Assembly (NCBI RefSeq): GCF_030646155.1
Contig: NZ_JAUTDN010000002.1
Span: 248,001 to 312,000 of the forward strand
DNA: 64,000 bases
DNA from: Conexibacter sp. CPCC 205762
GTDB taxonomy: Bacteria > Actinomycetota > Thermoleophilia > Solirubrobacterales > Solirubrobacteraceae
Direction of reading: 5' to 3'
Shown: positions 18,122 to 25,380 of the stretch, one piece after another
How the letters are laid out: each line of letters begins with the position of its first letter
Numbering within the stretch: the first letter of the stretch is position 1
The notes under the pieces: generated by a model
Database searches by the model: none
Seen by the model: only the letters and a program-made list of their open reading frames with translations
What the model was told of the DNA's origin: nothing
Translations under genes and position numbers: made by a program

Positions 18122-18568
18122 GTGTTCGGATCGATCGTCGTCGGAACGGATGGTTCCGACACGGCACAGGAGGCGGTCAAGCAGGCGATCGAGCTGGCGC
18201 GCATCGCCGACGCCGCGCTCGAGGTCGTCAGCGCCTACGAGCCCGTCTCCGCGCAGCGGCTGCGCGACGAGGCCTCCGAGGCGCCGAAGGACATGCAGTG
18301 GTCGATCGGGCCGCGCGAGGACGTCGACGCGACGCTCACCAGAGTGGCGGAGCAGGCGAAGGAGGCCGGCGTCACGACCGTCCGCACCTTCGCGCGCCAG
18401 GGCGACCCGGCCGACGCGATCCTCGACGTCGCCGAGGAGCAGAGAAGCGGCCTGATCGTCGTCGGCAACAAGGGCATGACCGGCGCCAAGCGCTTCCTGC
18501 TCGGCTCGGTGCCGAACAAGGTCTCGCACCACGCGCCCTGCTCGGTGCTGATCATCCGCACCACCTGA
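18122..18568 (+). CDS. Universal stress protein (UspA family)
   Basis: A 148-residue single UspA domain. It starts FGSIVVGTDGSDTAQEAV and ends with the ATP-binding motif G-x2-G-x9-G-S (GNKGMTGAKRFLLGS) and HHAPCSVLII. ATP-binding Usp proteins accumulate in stationary phase and stress. The GTG start at 18122 is preceded by GGGAGAAAGG. It is monocistronic, with a hairpin 43 bases after the stop. Confidence 0.92.
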   Translation: MFGSIVVGTDGSDTAQEAVKQAIELARIADAALEVVSAYEPVSAQRLRDEASEAPKDMQWSIGPREDVDATLTRVAEQAKEAGVTTVRTFARQGDPADAILDVAEEQRSGLIVVGNKGMTGAKRFLLGSVPNKVSHHAPCSVLIIRTT

Positions 18569-18611
18569 TTCCGCCGCAGCTCGCGCCACACTTCGCAGCA
18601 GCCGCCTCGGC

Positions 18612-18639
18612 CCGCCTCGGCAGCAGATCGCCGAGGCGG
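18612..18639 (+). terminator. Hairpin after the universal stress protein gene
   Basis: A perfect 10-bp stem (18612-18621 with 18630-18639) with an 8-base loop. The rest of the 18,569-18,896 gap shows no gene or other clear signal. Confidence 0.65.
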
Positions 18640-18896
18640 TGGGCGGCGCCGCTCGATGCCCCCTCGCATCGACCCCCTTGCGCCGCCCACTCGCCCGGCA
18701 TCCCGGCGCGCCTTCCCCCTCGGACACGCGACCGTACCCAAACCTACGCCGCGATTGACCCGCGAGTCAACCCGCCATGGCAGAGCATGTTCCGAAGCTG
18801 ACGATCCGATGCCGCCGATCGACGGAGGGCGCCCGCGTCGGGTGTCCCGACGCGGACAAGCGGTACGCGAGCGTCCCTGCTAGTGGCTGATACCGC

Positions 18897-20399
18897 TCAG
18901 CGCGGATTCGCGCGGGCGGTGGCAGCGGCGCAGCTCGGTGTCGCGACGGCCGGGTCGGTCGCCGCGCCGGCGTCGACGAGACCCCAGCCGTAGACGCGGT
19001 TGGGGCCGGGCACGCCGAGCTGTCTCGCGGTCGCCTTCAGGCGGCACTCGACCTGCGCCGGCGTCGGGCGCGCGCCGATCACCTTCGTCGCGATCACGAG
19101 CGCGGCCGTCGCGGAGACGTGCGGCGCCGCCATCGAGGTGCCGTCGTAGCCGGCCGGGAGGCCGAACTTGCCGACCGACCCGGCGTAGGTCATCTGGTAG
19201 ATGTCGCGCCCGTGGTGGCCGACTCTGCAGTTGGGGTCGTTCGACATCAGCGCGTCGTCGCCGCCGCCGGGGGCGACGAGGTCGAGGCCGACGCCGTCGT
19301 TGGAGAAGCTGGCGAGGCAGCCGTCGTCGGTCGTCGCACCGACCGAGACGACGAGGCTCGCGCGTGCCGGGAAGGCGATCTTCGGCTCGCCCTCGTTGCC
19401 GGTCGAGCCGACGACGATCGAGCCTCTCTCGTTCGCGTAGCGGATCGCGGACATGATGTCCGGTATCTCCGACGCCGTCACGCTGGTCGAGAACTCGAGG
19501 CTCATGTTGATGACCTTCGCGTTGTGGCGGGCCGCGTAGCGGATCCCCTTCGCGATCGTGGCGGCGTCGCCGTAGCCTTGCGAGTCGAGCACGCGCACCG
19601 GCATCAGCGTGACGCCGTAGGCGAGTCCGCTGACGCCGACGCGGTTGTTGGTCGTCTCCGCGATCGTGCCGGCGACGTGCGTGCCGTGGCCGTTGCGGTC
19701 GACCGCCTCTCTGCGGTTGTCGACGAAGTCGTAGGGGGCGACGAACTTCGTGCCGGCGAAGTCGGGCGAGCGCGTGAAGCGGTTCCAGTCGCGGTAGGCG
19801 ACGCCGGTGTCGAGCACCGCGACGCGCACGCCGCGGCCGCCGGGGACGCCGGCGTTGAGCGCGTTCGTCCACGCGCCGAGCGCGTTGACCCCTCTGTCGC
19901 CGAAGAAGTTCCACTGCAGCGCCGCGAGCCCGCCCGGGTAGCCGCGGATGCCGACGTCGTCCGGCAGCGCGACCGTGCTCGCGCGCGCGACCGGGTTGGC
20001 GGCGGCGTAGGCGACGCCGGGCTGGCGCCGCAGCTTCGCGACCGTCGCGCGGACCGTGCCGGGCTTGACGTGCAGCACGCGCGTGCGGGTGCTGCCGGCG
20101 GTCGCGCCGGCGGAGGCCCCGACCGCGCGGGCGGTGGCGGCCTGCGCCTGCGCGTCGACGGACCGCTCGTAGCCGACGACGACCTCGCCGGGCACGTTGG
20201 CCGGGACCGCGGGGACGCCGTTGGTCGCGACGGTGGCGGCGCGGGCGTCGCCGGCGCCGGTCGCCAGCAGGGCGCACGCCGCCGCCAGCGCGGCGGCACG
20301 GCGGCTGCCGGCGGTGAGGAGGGGGGAAGTTGGGCGCAAGCGTGCGGGGACTGGTTCGGGGAGGGCGCGGCGTGCGGCGTGTCTGAGAGCTTCCCGCAC
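18897..20399 (-). CDS. Exported subtilisin-family (S8) serine protease
   Basis: A 500-residue preproenzyme. The long basic N-terminus leads to a signal peptide core (RRAAALAAACALLATGAGDARA, about residues 33-54). An I9-like propeptide follows (about 60-150, with VPGEVVVGYERSV). The catalytic domain has the complete triad: Asp197 in VAVLDTGV, His238 in NGHGTHVAGT, Ser422 in GTSMAAPH. The oxyanion Asn lies in GSTGNEG. It is expected to be secreted and to self-cleave. The start is a GTG; later in-frame starts inside the basic N-terminus are possible. It has no C-terminal anchor. Confidence 0.92.
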   Translation of the reverse strand: MREALRHAARRALPEPVPARLRPTSPLLTAGSRRAAALAAACALLATGAGDARAATVATNGVPAVPANVPGEVVVGYERSVDAQAQAATARAVGASAGATAGSTRTRVLHVKPGTVRATVAKLRRQPGVAYAAANPVARASTVALPDDVGIRGYPGGLAALQWNFFGDRGVNALGAWTNALNAGVPGGRGVRVAVLDTGVAYRDWNRFTRSPDFAGTKFVAPYDFVDNRREAVDRNGHGTHVAGTIAETTNNRVGVSGLAYGVTLMPVRVLDSQGYGDAATIAKGIRYAARHNAKVINMSLEFSTSVTASEIPDIMSAIRYANERGSIVVGSTGNEGEPKIAFPARASLVVSVGATTDDGCLASFSNDGVGLDLVAPGGGDDALMSNDPNCRVGHHGRDIYQMTYAGSVGKFGLPAGYDGTSMAAPHVSATAALVIATKVIGARPTPAQVECRLKATARQLGVPGPNRVYGWGLVDAGAATDPAVATPSCAAATARANPR

Positions 20400-20477
20400 G
20401 TTCCTTAAGACATCATCGGTGTTCAGAAGTTTCCCTGGTAGTCCTGCAATCGCGCGCTGTCAGGCGCGCCGCCGCCC

Positions 20478-20942
20478 ATGACCGACCGCTTCTTCCCCCG
20501 TGACGAGTACTTCATGCGGCTCGCGATCCGCGAGGCCGACCGTGCGCTGGAGCACGACGACGTGCCCGTCGGGGCGGTCGTCGTGCACGACGGCGAGGTC
20601 GTCGCGACCGGCCACAACGAGCGCGAGCTGCGCCAGGATCCGACCGCCCACGCCGAGGCGATCGCGCTGCGCGAGGCGGCCAGGCAGCTCGGCAGCTGGC
20701 GGGTGCTCGACGCGATCCTCTACGTGACGCTGGAGCCGTGCGCGATGTGCGCCGGCGCGATCGTCCTCTCACGCATCCCGCGCGTCGTCTTCGGCACCTG
20801 GGACCCGAAGGCCGGCGCCGCCGGCAGCGTCCTGTCGATCCTCGACCACCCGCAGCTCAACCACCGTCCGGAGGTCGCCGGAGGCCTGCTCGCCGACGAG
20901 TGCGCAGCGCAGCTGCGGGCCTTCTTCGTCAGTCGCCGCTGA
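20478..20942 (+). CDS. tadA: tRNA-specific adenosine deaminase TadA
   Basis: A 154-residue zinc deaminase that converts A34 to inosine in tRNA-Arg(ACG), allowing it to read several CGN codons. The zinc site is complete: His58-Ala-Glu60 (AHAEA) and Pro87-Cys88-x2-Cys91 (EPCAMC). VFGTWDPKAGAAGSV and the C-terminal LRAFFVSRR fit TadA better than cytosine or guanine deaminases. It is followed closely by tRNA-Ser. Confidence 0.93.
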   Translation: MTDRFFPRDEYFMRLAIREADRALEHDDVPVGAVVVHDGEVVATGHNERELRQDPTAHAEAIALREAARQLGSWRVLDAILYVTLEPCAMCAGAIVLSRIPRVVFGTWDPKAGAAGSVLSILDHPQLNHRPEVAGGLLADECAAQLRAFFVSRR

Positions 20943-20997
20943 GCGCCGCTTCAGCCGGCACGCCCGCAGCGAGTTCGCTACCCTTTTCCATCCACCC

Positions 20998-21087
20998 GGA
21001 GAGGTGGCAGAGCGGTTGAATGCGGCGGTCTCGAAAACCGTTTCGGGCGTTATGCGTCCGACGAGGGTTCGAATCCCTCCCTCTCCT
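20998..21087 (+). tRNA. tRNA-Ser (CGA)
   Basis: A 90-base class II tRNA with acceptor GGAGAGG paired to CCTCTCC, a long variable arm, T-arm GAGGGTTCGAATCCCTC and anticodon CGA at 21032-21034. CCA is not encoded. A TACCCT box at 20979-20984 is a likely -10. Confidence 0.95.
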
Positions 21088-21091
21088 TCAG

Positions 21092-21142
21092 AGCAGCACG
21101 CAAGAGGGGCCGCCCACTGGGCGGCCCCTCTTGCGTGCTGCT
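21092..21142 (+). terminator. Perfect 24-bp hairpin after tRNA-Ser
   Basis: Positions 21092-21115 pair perfectly with 21119-21142 around a 3-base ACT loop. It starts four bases after the tRNA and lies before a convergent gene, so it probably ends transcription from both sides. Confidence 0.85.
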
Positions 21143-21201
21143 GAACGTGTTGGCGGGCCCGGCCACGTTGGCTCGGGCCCACCAGATCACAGTGCGAGTC
21201 G

Positions 21202-21966
21202 CTACGCGATGAACTTCAGCGCGAGATCGTTGCCGACCTGCATCTCGTTGGTGCCGGCAGCGGCCGGCAGCTTGAGCTTCAGGTTGACGATGCTGTTGAT
21301 CAGCCCAAGGCCGATGCCGCAGCCGGAAGCGCCCGGGATCGACAGCGAGTTGTCGACGTTCAGGTTGCCGGCGACGACGAACACGTCACCAACCGCGCCC
21401 AAGGTGCCGAATCTGCCGCTGATCGGTCTGTTCGGAGCTGGCGGGTTCGTCGTGCCCGTGATCAGGTTGACTCTGACGGGGCTGGAGTTGGAGCCGATCT
21501 GGCAGCCCGGGCCGATGATCGGGTTCGAGAGCGCGAGCTTGAGCGGGATCTGCAGGCCCTGCGTCTGGAGGTCGAATCTGACCAGCGACGGCGAGCCGGC
21601 AAGCTCAGCTCTGGCGGTCACAGCGTTGCCGGGAATCGGGAAGTCGATGCCGAGGAGGCCCCCCGGCACCTGGATCGGCTTCGAGAAGACGCCGGTCGTG
21701 CCCGTCGGCGGGACGAATCTGTTGCCGGAGGCAGCGTCGGTGATGGCGCCGCGAATCTCGAACGACGTGCCGATCGGCACGCTGAAGTCCTTAATGCGAA
21801 GGAAGCCGCTCGTGCTCTGAACGTCGATGCACACGGCGGCGCCCGGAGCTCTCGTCGGACAATCCGACACGTTCGGGAACGCCGCCATCGACGCGCCGCT
21901 CGCGACGCCGAGCGTGGCGACAGTCAAGCCACCCGCGACCATAGCTCGGATCAAGCGTGATCTCAT
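21202..21966 (-). CDS. Exported four-cysteine protein, block A copy (unknown function)
   Basis: A 254-residue protein with a signal peptide (basic MRSRLIRAM, hydrophobic core, cleavage near ASMA-AF at about residue 28). The mature part is beta-rich with many Pro and Gly and four cysteines (DCP, VCID, GPGCQIG, SGCGIG). I do not recognise a described family. A full-length paralogue with the same four cysteines lies at 41202-41972, sharing PIQVPGGLLGIDFPIPGNAV and the C-terminal IPGASGCGIGLGLINSIVNL. A GAGGGGAT ribosome-binding site precedes the ATG. The promoter is TTGACA-N18-TAGTCT at 22119-22148. It is divergent from the small exported array, the same layout as in block B. Confidence 0.85.
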   Translation of the reverse strand: MRSRLIRAMVAGGLTVATLGVASGASMAAFPNVSDCPTRAPGAAVCIDVQSTSGFLRIKDFSVPIGTSFEIRGAITDAASGNRFVPPTGTTGVFSKPIQVPGGLLGIDFPIPGNAVTARAELAGSPSLVRFDLQTQGLQIPLKLALSNPIIGPGCQIGSNSSPVRVNLITGTTNPPAPNRPISGRFGTLGAVGDVFVVAGNLNVDNSLSIPGASGCGIGLGLINSIVNLKLKLPAAAGTNEMQVGNDLALKFIA

Positions 21967-22118
21967 TGGATCCCCTCTTCCGCGACCATGTGCCGCGGGT
22001 TGTTTGTGAACTGGCAGCGCCAGCACGCACCCCTCCAGCGACCGACCTGGTGGATCAGACGCAAGCGACGGACCCGCACAGGCCCGTTCGCGCTGGCTCC
22101 TCCCAGCGATTCGTCGCA

Positions 22119-22148
22119 AGACTAAGAACCTGGGTAGTGCGATGTCAA
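22119..22148 (-). promoter_or_regulatory. Promoter of the block A (-) exported gene
   Basis: On the minus strand, TTGACA (22143-22148), an 18-bp spacer and TAGTCT (22119-22124) leave a leader of about 145 bases before the ATG at 21966. The region from here to 22303 holds no gene. Confidence 0.65.
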
Positions 22149-22303
22149 GGGCCTACCGTCTGTTCGCCGACCGCTCGCGCGCCATCGCTCCGCTTTCCTT
22201 GAACATTCAACTGCCGAGACAAAGCGTGCGTCACGTCGCGATTTTCATGTCCCGATGGATTTAACTAACCGTATATCTGGCTGGTTCGTGAGAAAGCTGT
22301 CAA

Positions 22304-22451
22304 TTGCAACGGCGCATTCCCGGCGCTATGCTCGTCCAACGAGTCGGGGAATCCTGCTTTGGTCGCAGAAGGGGGGTCAGAAGTCCTGCGGCTCGTACGT
22401 GCTCGCTCCTGCGTGCACGTGATCATTCAATCTCGAAGTACGGAGAAAAAT
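22304..22451 (+). promoter_or_regulatory. Promoter and conserved leader, array copy 1
   Basis: TTGCAA (22304-22309), a 17-bp spacer and TATGCT (22327-22332) begin a leader of about 110 bases. The leader ends in ATCTCGAAGTACGGAGA, whose CGGAGA is the ribosome-binding site. Nearly the same leader precedes the other two array genes (23326-23451 and 24456-24603), so promoter and leader were duplicated with the gene. Confidence 0.7.
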
Positions 22452-23045
22452 ATGTCTAAGGCTCTTCGCAGCGTGTTGATCGGGCTCGCTGCGGCCATCT
22501 CGCTGTTTGGTCTTGCCGCGTCGGCGAGCGCCCTCACCATCAGCCCGTCGGGCGCCTACACGGCGACCGCGACTGGCGCGACGGTCCTGACGTTCGGCAG
22601 CAACGGGCAGAGACTCAACTGCACCGCCTCGACGATCGTGGCGACGGTCGACAGCGCCGGTGTCGGCAGCTCCGCTTCTGGCACCACGAGATACAGCGGC
22701 TGCACCAACGCGCTCCTCGGTACGTTCAGCGTTACTCAGTCGTCCGCCTGGGGCGTCAACGTGATACTAACCACGGGCAACGTTGGCCTCGCGGTCACGG
22801 TCCCCGCGAGAGGCGTCACGATAACGTCCGGCGCCTGCTCGTTCACCGCGAGCGGTACCGTGACTGTCAGCCGTGCGTACGCGGCGCTACCTGCTGCGGT
22901 CGCGGTCACCGACGTCTTCCCGACCACCAGCAGCGCTCTGACGGTCGACTCGGTCTCGGGCTGCAGCCCGCTCCTCACCACGGTGGGGCTAGCGGCGACG
23001 TACTCGGGCTCGTACACGCTCAACAGAGCGGTCACGGTCAGCTGA
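22452..23045 (+). CDS. Small exported four-cysteine beta protein, array copy 1
   Basis: A 197-residue protein with a clear signal peptide (MSKALRSVLIGLAAAISLFG, cleavage near SASA at about residue 27). The mature domain is rich in Thr, Ser, Val and Gly and looks all-beta. Four cysteines (NCTAS, SGCTN, GACSF, SGCSP) could form two disulfides. It begins a tandem array of three paralogues, each with its own promoter, leader and terminator. It has no transmembrane anchor or sorting signal. Function unknown; a surface or matrix structural role would fit but is a guess. Leu and Ile codons include rare CTA and ATA. Confidence 0.85.
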   Translation: MSKALRSVLIGLAAAISLFGLAASASALTISPSGAYTATATGATVLTFGSNGQRLNCTASTIVATVDSAGVGSSASGTTRYSGCTNALLGTFSVTQSSAWGVNVILTTGNVGLAVTVPARGVTITSGACSFTASGTVTVSRAYAALPAAVAVTDVFPTTSSALTVDSVSGCSPLLTTVGLAATYSGSYTLNRAVTVS

Positions 23046-23059
23046 TCTGCCTAGCCCAT

Positions 23060-23091
23060 GGGGCCGGCCGAGCAATCGGCCGGCCCTTTTT
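23060..23091 (+). terminator. Intrinsic terminator, array copy 1
   Basis: An 11-bp stem (23061-23071 with 23076-23086) closes a GCAA tetraloop and is followed by TTTTT, a classic intrinsic terminator. From 23,092 to 23,325 I see no gene. Confidence 0.9.
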
Positions 23092-23325
23092 GTGTTTCTG
23101 GGCTGTCCTCGGGCCGGGCGCCGCGGCCCAGCATTGAGACGCGCGACTGCCGCCGTGCCCAGTCTCGACGTGAACGCGCCATCGCCTGGAGCCTCGGGTC
23201 GCGCGCGCCTCGGGGCTTGGTTCCTTTCTGGTTGCCGATCTTCGCGTGCTGGCAGAAATAATCAACCGGTTTGTCGAACTTTAGTCTGCACAAGACAATT
23301 CATCACGACTTCAAGTTTTCGGTGT

Positions 23326-23451
23326 TATGCGCCTCCGGCGAGTTGGGGAACACGGGATTTGCGGGCGCACAAGGGGGTCAGATGTCCTGCGGCTCGTACG
23401 TGCGCGCTCTTGCGTTCGCGTGATCATTCAATCTCGAAGTACGGAGAACAT
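23326..23451 (+). promoter_or_regulatory. Promoter and conserved leader, array copy 2
   Basis: A TATGCG -10 box (23326-23331) aligns with copies 1 and 3, but the -35 region has diverged. The leader through ATCTCGAAGTACGGAGA is retained almost unchanged, so selection or recent duplication has kept it. Confidence 0.6.
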
Positions 23452-24057
23452 ATGTCTAAGGCTCTTCGCAGCGTGCTGATCGGGCTCGCTGCGGCCATCT
23501 CGCTGTTCGGTCTCGCCGCGTCGGCGAGCGCCCTCACTATCAGCCCGTCGGGCGCCTACACGGCGACCGCAAGCGGCTCGACGGTCCTGACGTTCGGCAG
23601 CAACGGACAGAGACTCACCTGCACAGGCTCCACCATCGCGGCGACGATCGACAGCGCCGGTGTCGGCAGCTCCGCTTCTGGCACCACGAGATACAGCGGC
23701 TGCACCAACGCGCTCCTCGGTGCGTTCAGCGTTACTCAGTCGTCCGCGTGGGACGTCAACGTGATACTAACCGCGGGTCCGCTAGTCGGTCTGACCGTCA
23801 CGGTTCCCGCGAGAGGCGTCACGATAACGTCCGGCTCGTGCTCGTTCACCGCGAGAGGCACTGTGACCGTCGGTCATGAGTACACGGGCAGCGCGCTACC
23901 GATCACCGTCGCGGTGACCGATCTCTTCTCGGTGCTAAGCAGCAGCCTCGTGGTGGATTCCGTCTCGGGCTGCAGCCCGCTCCTCACCACGGTGGGGCTA
24001 GCGGCGACGTACGCCGGCTCGTACTCGCTCAACAGAGCGGCTACGGTCAGCGGCTGA
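23452..24057 (+). CDS. Small exported four-cysteine beta protein, array copy 2
   Basis: A 201-residue paralogue of copy 1, nearly identical through the signal peptide and first 90 residues. It diverges after the third cysteine, where it carries a short insertion (GHEYTGSALPIT) and LFSVLSSSLVVDSVSG. The same four cysteines are kept. Long identical DNA runs with copy 1 point to recent tandem duplication. The ribosome-binding site ACGGAGA is seven bases before the ATG. Function unknown. Confidence 0.85.
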   Translation: MSKALRSVLIGLAAAISLFGLAASASALTISPSGAYTATASGSTVLTFGSNGQRLTCTGSTIAATIDSAGVGSSASGTTRYSGCTNALLGAFSVTQSSAWDVNVILTAGPLVGLTVTVPARGVTITSGSCSFTARGTVTVGHEYTGSALPITVAVTDLFSVLSSSLVVDSVSGCSPLLTTVGLAATYAGSYSLNRAATVSG

Positions 24058-24073
24058 TTGTCGTTTCGCTCTT

Positions 24074-24101
24074 GGGGTTGGCCGAGCAGTCGGCCGGCCC
24101 C
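24074..24101 (+). terminator. Terminator, array copy 2
   Basis: A 12-bp stem with two G-T pairs (24074-24085 with 24090-24101) and a GCAG loop, homologous to the copy 1 terminator but without a strong T-run. From 24,102 to 24,455 I see no convincing gene. Confidence 0.75.
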
Positions 24102-24455
24102 ATTTCTCGCGTTCCGGGTAACGGCCCGAAATCGCGGTGGCAGCGGGCTACCGGGCCCTTGGTCGGTCACCGGAGGCTGACGACCGACTTCCCCGCCTGT
24201 CCCCCCTACTCTTCGAGCAACCTGACGGATCTCTGCATCCAGGCATCGGCTTGGCTGTGAGTTGCCGACGCGACGTCATCGCATCGGCCTTCCGCCCGTG
24301 GCGTCGTCTACGGCGGCGATGACTGCGAACGCGCCATCGGTCGATGCTCGAATGGTCCTGCGATCCGATATTCCCCATCCGTCGGATGGCGATCTTCGCG
24401 TGCCCCAAGATTCAATCGACCAGTTTATTGTCAATGTCAGCAGAACGCCGGTCAA

Positions 24456-24603
24456 TTGCAACTCCTCTTTTACGGCGCTATGCTCGTGCGGCGAGTCGGA
24501 GAAAGCTCGTGTGGTCGCAGAAGGGGGGTCTACGTCTTGCGGCTCGTCCGTGTGCGCTGATGCGCTCACGCGATTATTCAATCTCGAAGTACGGAGACAA
24601 TAC
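24456..24603 (+). promoter_or_regulatory. Promoter and conserved leader, array copy 3
   Basis: TTGCAA (24456-24461), N17 and TATGCT (24479-24484) match copy 1 exactly in both boxes and spacing, followed by the shared leader ending in ATCTCGAAGTACGGAGA. Confidence 0.7.
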
Positions 24604-25221
24604 ATGTCTAAGGCTCTTCGCAGCGCGCTCATTGGGCTCGTTGCGTCCATCTCGCTGTTTGGTCTCGCCGCGTCGGCGAGCGCCCTCACCATAAGCCCGT
24701 CCGGTGCCTACTCGGCGACCTCGACTGGCGCGACGGTCCTGACGTTCGGCAGTAACGGTCAGAGACTCAACTGCACCGGCTCGACCGTCTCGGCGACGGT
24801 CGCCAGCAACGGCGTCGGTACTTCTGCCGCCGGCACGACGAGATACACCGGATGCAGCAACGCGCTCCTCGGTGCGTTTACTGTTACTCAGTCGTCCGCC
24901 TGGGGCGTCAACGTCATACTAGCCGCCGGTCCGCTAGTTGGCCTCGAGGTCACGGTGCCGGCCAGAGGCGTCACGATAGCGTCTGGCTCGTGCTCGTTCA
25001 CCGCCACCGGTAGAGTCATTGTTGGTCACGACTACAGCAGAGACACGCCCGCGCTAGTGCTACCGGTCGCCGTCAGAGTCACGGATGTCTTCTCGGTGCT
25101 AAGCAGCAGCCTGACGGTCGATTCCGTCACGGGCTGCAGCCCGCTCCTCACCACGGTGGGGCTAGCGGCGACGTACTCCGGCTCGTACACGCTCAACAGA
25201 GCGGTCACGGTCAGCGGCTGA
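24604..25221 (+). CDS. Small exported four-cysteine beta protein, array copy 3
   Basis: A 205-residue third paralogue with the same signal peptide type (MSKALRSALIGLVASISLFG) and the four cysteines (NCTGS, TGCSN, GSCSF, TGCSP). It is the most diverged of the three and has a longer insertion before the last cysteine (YSRDTPALVLPVAVRVTD). CTA leucine and ATA isoleucine codons are frequent in the mature part. It is followed by its own GCAA-loop terminator and then by the propeller gene of the block. Function unknown. Confidence 0.85.
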   Translation: MSKALRSALIGLVASISLFGLAASASALTISPSGAYSATSTGATVLTFGSNGQRLNCTGSTVSATVASNGVGTSAAGTTRYTGCSNALLGAFTVTQSSAWGVNVILAAGPLVGLEVTVPARGVTIASGSCSFTATGRVIVGHDYSRDTPALVLPVAVRVTDVFSVLSSSLTVDSVTGCSPLLTTVGLAATYSGSYTLNRAVTVSG

Positions 25222-25237
25222 TTTAGGTCCGCCAAAT

Positions 25238-25265
25238 GGGGCCGGCCGAGCAATCGGTCGGCCCC
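25238..25265 (+). terminator. Terminator, array copy 3
   Basis: A 12-bp stem with one G-T pair (25238-25249 with 25254-25265) and a GCAA loop, homologous to the other two array terminators. Confidence 0.8.
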
Positions 25266-25324
25266 GTTGTGCTTCTCGGAGGGTCGATGACCATTCGAAG
25301 CTGATCAATGCGGCGGGTTGCCGC

Positions 25325-25354
25325 TTGACATCAGGAGACACCCGGGTTTACCGT
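25325..25354 (+). promoter_or_regulatory. Promoter of the block A propeller operon
   Basis: TTGACA (25325-25330), an 18-bp spacer and TACCGT (25349-25354). The -35 and the following TC match the promoter of the block B propeller gene at 43990. Confidence 0.65.
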
Positions 25355-25380
25355 GGCTGTATCTACAACTAGGTAGACGG

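Noticed and set aside
22304..24603. The conserved leaders as a known riboswitch class
   Set aside because: I could not match them to any known riboswitch; conservation may simply reflect tandem duplication.
22452..25221. The tandem array as a CRISPR or satellite repeat
   Set aside because: Units are about 1 kb, each with a full coding gene; there are no short direct repeats with unique spacers.
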